7,997 nt of DNA. It comes from Bryobacterales bacterium (GTDB taxonomy: Bacteria > Acidobacteriota > Terriglobia > Bryobacterales > Bryobacteraceae). The notes below the pieces were generated by a model that was given only the letters and a program-made list of their open reading frames with translations, had not been told where the DNA came from and searched no databases. Shown piece by piece: positions 5,718 to 7,997 of this stretch; the stretch's first letter is position 1; each line of letters begins with the position of its first letter. Location: positions 10,001 through 17,997 of the forward strand of contig DOZZ01000204.1 in assembly GCA_003517725.1 (NCBI GenBank), given 5' to 3'. The translations under genes and the position numbers were made by a program.

Positions 5718-6910
5718 TGACAAGATTGACAAAACACGCCGCGTGGCTTTTAGCGGTACTGATTGTGGCGGGTTGTTCCCGGGATAGCCATCCATCGGCC
5801 CAGGCCGCCGGTGCGCCCGAAATAGCGGTACGCACGGCGAAGGCCCGGCAAGCCGACGTGCCACTCGAGATCTATGCCATCGGCAACGTGGAGGCAGTCT
5901 CGTCGGTGGACGTGAAGCCGCGCCTCACCGGCCAACTCTTAAAGGTCTATTTTCAGGAAGGCCAGGACGTCGCCCGCGGCAGTCTGATGTTCGAGATGGA
6001 TCCCGAGCCGCTGAATCGTCAGATTACCGAGATCGAGGCTAATATTGCGCGCGATAGCGCCAATGAGAAACAGGCCGTCGCCACCATCGCGCGGGACCAG
6101 GCCACGTTGCGCAATGCCCAATCGGTTGCCGACCGCGGGACGAAGCTTGCCAAGGAAGGCATTTTTTCGCGCGAGCAGTCCGAACAAGTGAACTCGGCCG
6201 CGGAGGCCGCCAAAGCTGCGATCGATGCCGACCAGGCGGCGCTGCAAAGCGCGCAGGCGGCGCTCAACGCTGACCAAGCCCGGCTTTCGGCGACACGCCT
6301 GCAGTTAAGTTACACACAGATCCTGGCGCCCATCTCCGGCCGGGCCGGCGCGGTGCCGGTGAAGGCCGGCAACATCGCCAAGGAGAATGAGACCACGCTG
6401 GTCACGCTGCTGCAGATCAGCCCGGTTTACGTGACCTTCTCGGTGCCCGAGAACGCGTTGGCGCAGATCCGGGAGTTCACCAAACACCAGCCCCTGAGTG
6501 TTACGGCGGCGCCGGCCAACGGCGCGGCCAGCACCGGCGTGCTGCGCTTTATCGACAGCGCCGTGGATGCCACCACCGGCACCATCAAGCTGAAAGCCTC
6601 GTTCAACAACGCCGCGCGCAATCTGTGGCCGGGCCAGTTTGTAAATGTTCAGGCGCAGCTCAGCATGGAACATGACCGCATTTTGATTCCATCGCAGACG
6701 GTGCAGACCGGTCCCAATGGGAAATACGTGTGGCTGATGCAGCCCGACCACACCGTCACCATGCGGCCGGTGGAAGTGCTGCGCAATTTCAACCAGCCGG
6801 GCAGCCCGGAATTGGCGGTGATTGGCGGCGGCCTGCAGGCCGGCGATGACGTCGTGGTGGAAGGCCAGAGCCGGCTGATGCCGGGCGCGCGTGTGCACGT
6901 CATGGCCTAA
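5717..6910 (+). CDS. RND efflux pump periplasmic adaptor (membrane fusion) lipoprotein, MdtA/AcrA-like
   Basis: It links an inner-membrane RND pump to an outer-membrane channel in a tripartite exporter. The product is 397 residues. A lipoprotein signal (LLAVLIVAGC) ends at lipidated C20, followed by Ser. The order of regions matches the HlyD/AcrA family: first half of the barrel-sandwich/lipoyl domain (about 62-98, VKPRLTGQLLKVYFQEGQDV), alpha-helical coiled-coil hairpin rich in Ala, Gln and Asp (about 98-196), second lipoyl half (about 198-225, TQILAPISGRAGAVPVKAGN), beta-barrel (about 232-315, including SPVYVTFSVPE, then TGTIKLKASF and WPGQFVNV), and membrane-proximal domain (about 318-397, LIPSQTVQTGPNGKYVWLM and GLQAGDDVVVEGQSRLMPG). 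The permease gene begins 2 nt after the stop. The substrate cannot be read from the adaptor. The start may be TTG 5726 instead, which has the better-spaced ribosome binding site. Confidence 0.94.
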   Translation: MTRLTKHAAWLLAVLIVAGCSRDSHPSAQAAGAPEIAVRTAKARQADVPLEIYAIGNVEAVSSVDVKPRLTGQLLKVYFQEGQDVARGSLMFEMDPEPLNRQITEIEANIARDSANEKQAVATIARDQATLRNAQSVADRGTKLAKEGIFSREQSEQVNSAAEAAKAAIDADQAALQSAQAALNADQARLSATRLQLSYTQILAPISGRAGAVPVKAGNIAKENETTLVTLLQISPVYVTFSVPENALAQIREFTKHQPLSVTAAPANGAASTGVLRFIDSAVDATTGTIKLKASFNNAARNLWPGQFVNVQAQLSMEHDRILIPSQTVQTGPNGKYVWLMQPDHTVTMRPVEVLRNFNQPGSPELAVIGGGLQAGDDVVVEGQSRLMPGARVHVMA

Positions 6911-6912
6911 GT

Positions 6913-7997
6913 ATGCAGATCACTGATTTTTTTATTCGCCGCGCCGTCACCACCACCTTGCTGATGGCGGCCATTCTGGCCTTCGGTCTGCTAAGCTACA
7001 CCACGCTCCCAGTCAGCGACTTGCCCGCCGTCGAATACCCGACCATCCAGGTGAATGCGGCGCTGCCCGGCGCCAACCCCGACACCATGGCGTCGTCGGT
7101 AGCGACGCCGCTCGAAAAGGAATTTTCAAACATCGCGGGCGTCGTCAGCATGTCGTCGTCGAGTTCGCTCGGCAGCACCGGCGTCACGCTGCAGTTCGAT
7201 CTGAGCCGCAATATCGACGGCGCGGCGCAGGATGTCCAGGCGGCCATCTCGCGCGCCAGCGGCAGCCTGCCCTCGAATATGCCGGCGCCGCCCTCCTATT
7301 CCAAGGTCAATCCGGCGGCGAGGGCCGTGCTTTATATCGGCGCGCGCTCCGACACGATGACCCTGGCCGCGCTCGATGAATATGCCGAAACGCTGCTCGC
7401 CCGCCGCATTTCGATGGTCAGCGGCGTGGCCGAGGTGCGCGTCTTCGGCTCGAAGAAATACGCGGTGCGCATACAGGCCGACCCCAACCGCCTGGCCTCG
7501 CGCCAAATCGGCCTGGAGGAAATTCGCGACGCGCTGAGCCATGGCAACGTGGATCTGCCGGCCGGTTCGCTCTACGGCTTCACCAAGGCCTACACCGTCC
7601 AATCCAACAGCCAGCTCACCAGCGCGCAGCAGTTCGCGCCCATGATCGTGGCCTATCGCAATGGCAATCCGGTGCGCCTCGAAGAAGTCGCGCGCGTGAC
7701 GGATAGCGTCACCACCGACAAATCCGAGTTCCGCGTCAATGATCGGCTCGCCATGGTGCTGGCAGTGCAAAAGCAGCCCGGCACCAACACGGTCGCGGTG
7801 GTGGACGGCATCAAGAGCCTGCTGCCCTCACTACGCCAGAACATGCCCGCCGGCATCTCGCTCGATGTGATTTTCGACGCGTCGCAGAATATCCGGCAAT
7901 CCATCGCGGACGTCAAGTTCACGCTGCTGCTGACCATCGCGCTGGTGATTCTGGTGATCTTCTTCTTCCTGCGCAACGTCTCGGCGACGCTGATTCC
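6913..7997 (+). CDS. RND multidrug efflux permease (HAE1 family, MdtB/MdtC-like), N-terminal part; runs off the right edge
   Basis: An inner-membrane, proton-driven pump subunit that trimerises and exports drugs or other amphiphiles through the adjacent adaptor. Translation from ATG 6913 gives 361 residues with no stop before the window ends; full members have about 1,020-1,050. The N-terminus MQITDFFIRRAVTTTLLMAAIL and first membrane helix (about 12-31) are typical. They are followed by LPVSDLPAVEYPTIQV, the PGANPDTMASSVATPLE porter segment, SKVNPA, SGVAEVRVFG, and SAQQFAPMIVAYRNGNPVRLEEVA. The second membrane helix (337-353) ends in FFLRN. These motifs resemble remembered E. coli MdtB more than AcrB, which suggests an MdtABC-type system, possibly with a second permease downstream. 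The proton-relay aspartates (transmembrane helix 4) lie beyond the window. The 2-nt gap from the adaptor stop, with no strong ribosome binding site of its own, points to translational coupling. Confidence 0.94.
   Translation, partial: MQITDFFIRRAVTTTLLMAAILAFGLLSYTTLPVSDLPAVEYPTIQVNAALPGANPDTMASSVATPLEKEFSNIAGVVSMSSSSSLGSTGVTLQFDLSRNIDGAAQDVQAAISRASGSLPSNMPAPPSYSKVNPAARAVLYIGARSDTMTLAALDEYAETLLARRISMVSGVAEVRVFGSKKYAVRIQADPNRLASRQIGLEEIRDALSHGNVDLPAGSLYGFTKAYTVQSNSQLTSAQQFAPMIVAYRNGNPVRLEEVARVTDSVTTDKSEFRVNDRLAMVLAVQKQPGTNTVAVVDGIKSLLPSLRQNMPAGISLDVIFDASQNIRQSIADVKFTLLLTIALVILVIFFFLRNVSATLI

Noticed and set aside
4557..5864. Minus-strand open frame of 435 codons opposite the protease
   Set aside because: It lies antisense to a protease with a full catalytic triad and also crosses the start of the adaptor gene. 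Its product is His/Arg/Gln/Ala-rich without a recognisable domain.
6830..6841. 12-bp palindrome GGCCTGCAGGCC
   Set aside because: It lies inside the adaptor coding sequence and is explained by the Gly-Leu-Gln-Ala-Gly codons in GC-rich DNA.
6924..6932. T-run near the permease start as a slippage or phase-variation tract
   Set aside because: It is a run of about seven T encoding the usual Asp-Phe-Phe-Ile of RND permeases. Nothing suggests programmed slippage.
7126..7770. Minus-strand open frame of 214 codons opposite the permease
   Set aside because: The plus-strand permease is unmistakable by motif. This frame is a compositional shadow.

Overview
The window is GC-rich chromosomal DNA with tightly packed genes on both strands. 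I infer a member of the Acidobacteriota (Terriglobia-like). The reasons are the mix of PEGA-type Ser/Thr kinase, FolD with a long C-terminal-half insert, CoaE with a degenerate PLL motif, single-PDZ S1C protease and MdtABC-like RND pump, together with the GC-rich third positions. This assignment rests on gene content and remembered family features, not on a search.

Layout. Positions 1-189 hold no convincing gene, only two small alternative hairpins and an open minus-strand frame that runs off the left edge. A two-gene minus-strand unit follows, read right to left. A secreted hypothetical protein (2532 to 1882) comes first, and 51 nt later a transmembrane Ser/Thr kinase with a Pro-rich linker and two extracytoplasmic PEGA-like repeats (1830 to 190). 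A short divergent intergenic region around 2533-2726 carries a 15-bp GC palindrome. Everything to its right is on the plus strand: a small hypothetical protein (2727-2975), folD (3011-3931), coaE (3925-4539), a membrane-anchored HtrA/DegP-like serine protease (4536-5699), a lipoprotein RND efflux adaptor (5717-6910) and the first 361 codons of an RND pump permease (6913 to the right edge).

How the genes work together. folD, coaE and the protease overlap (7 nt, then a 4-nt GTGA junction), so they are probably translationally coupled and form one operon. It joins C1-folate metabolism and the last step of CoA synthesis to envelope protein quality control. The RND adaptor and permease, separated by 2 nt, form an MdtAB/AcrAB-type tripartite pump. 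They follow the protease after only 17 nt and may be read through from it. The outer-membrane partner and the rest of the permease lie beyond the window. The kinase/secreted-protein pair is plausibly a separate envelope-signalling unit.

I found no RNA gene, insertion sequence, CRISPR array or phage gene. Most of the window is ordinary core genome. The items most worth following up are the uncharacterised secreted protein paired with the kinase, the small helical protein ahead of folD, and the FolD insert.
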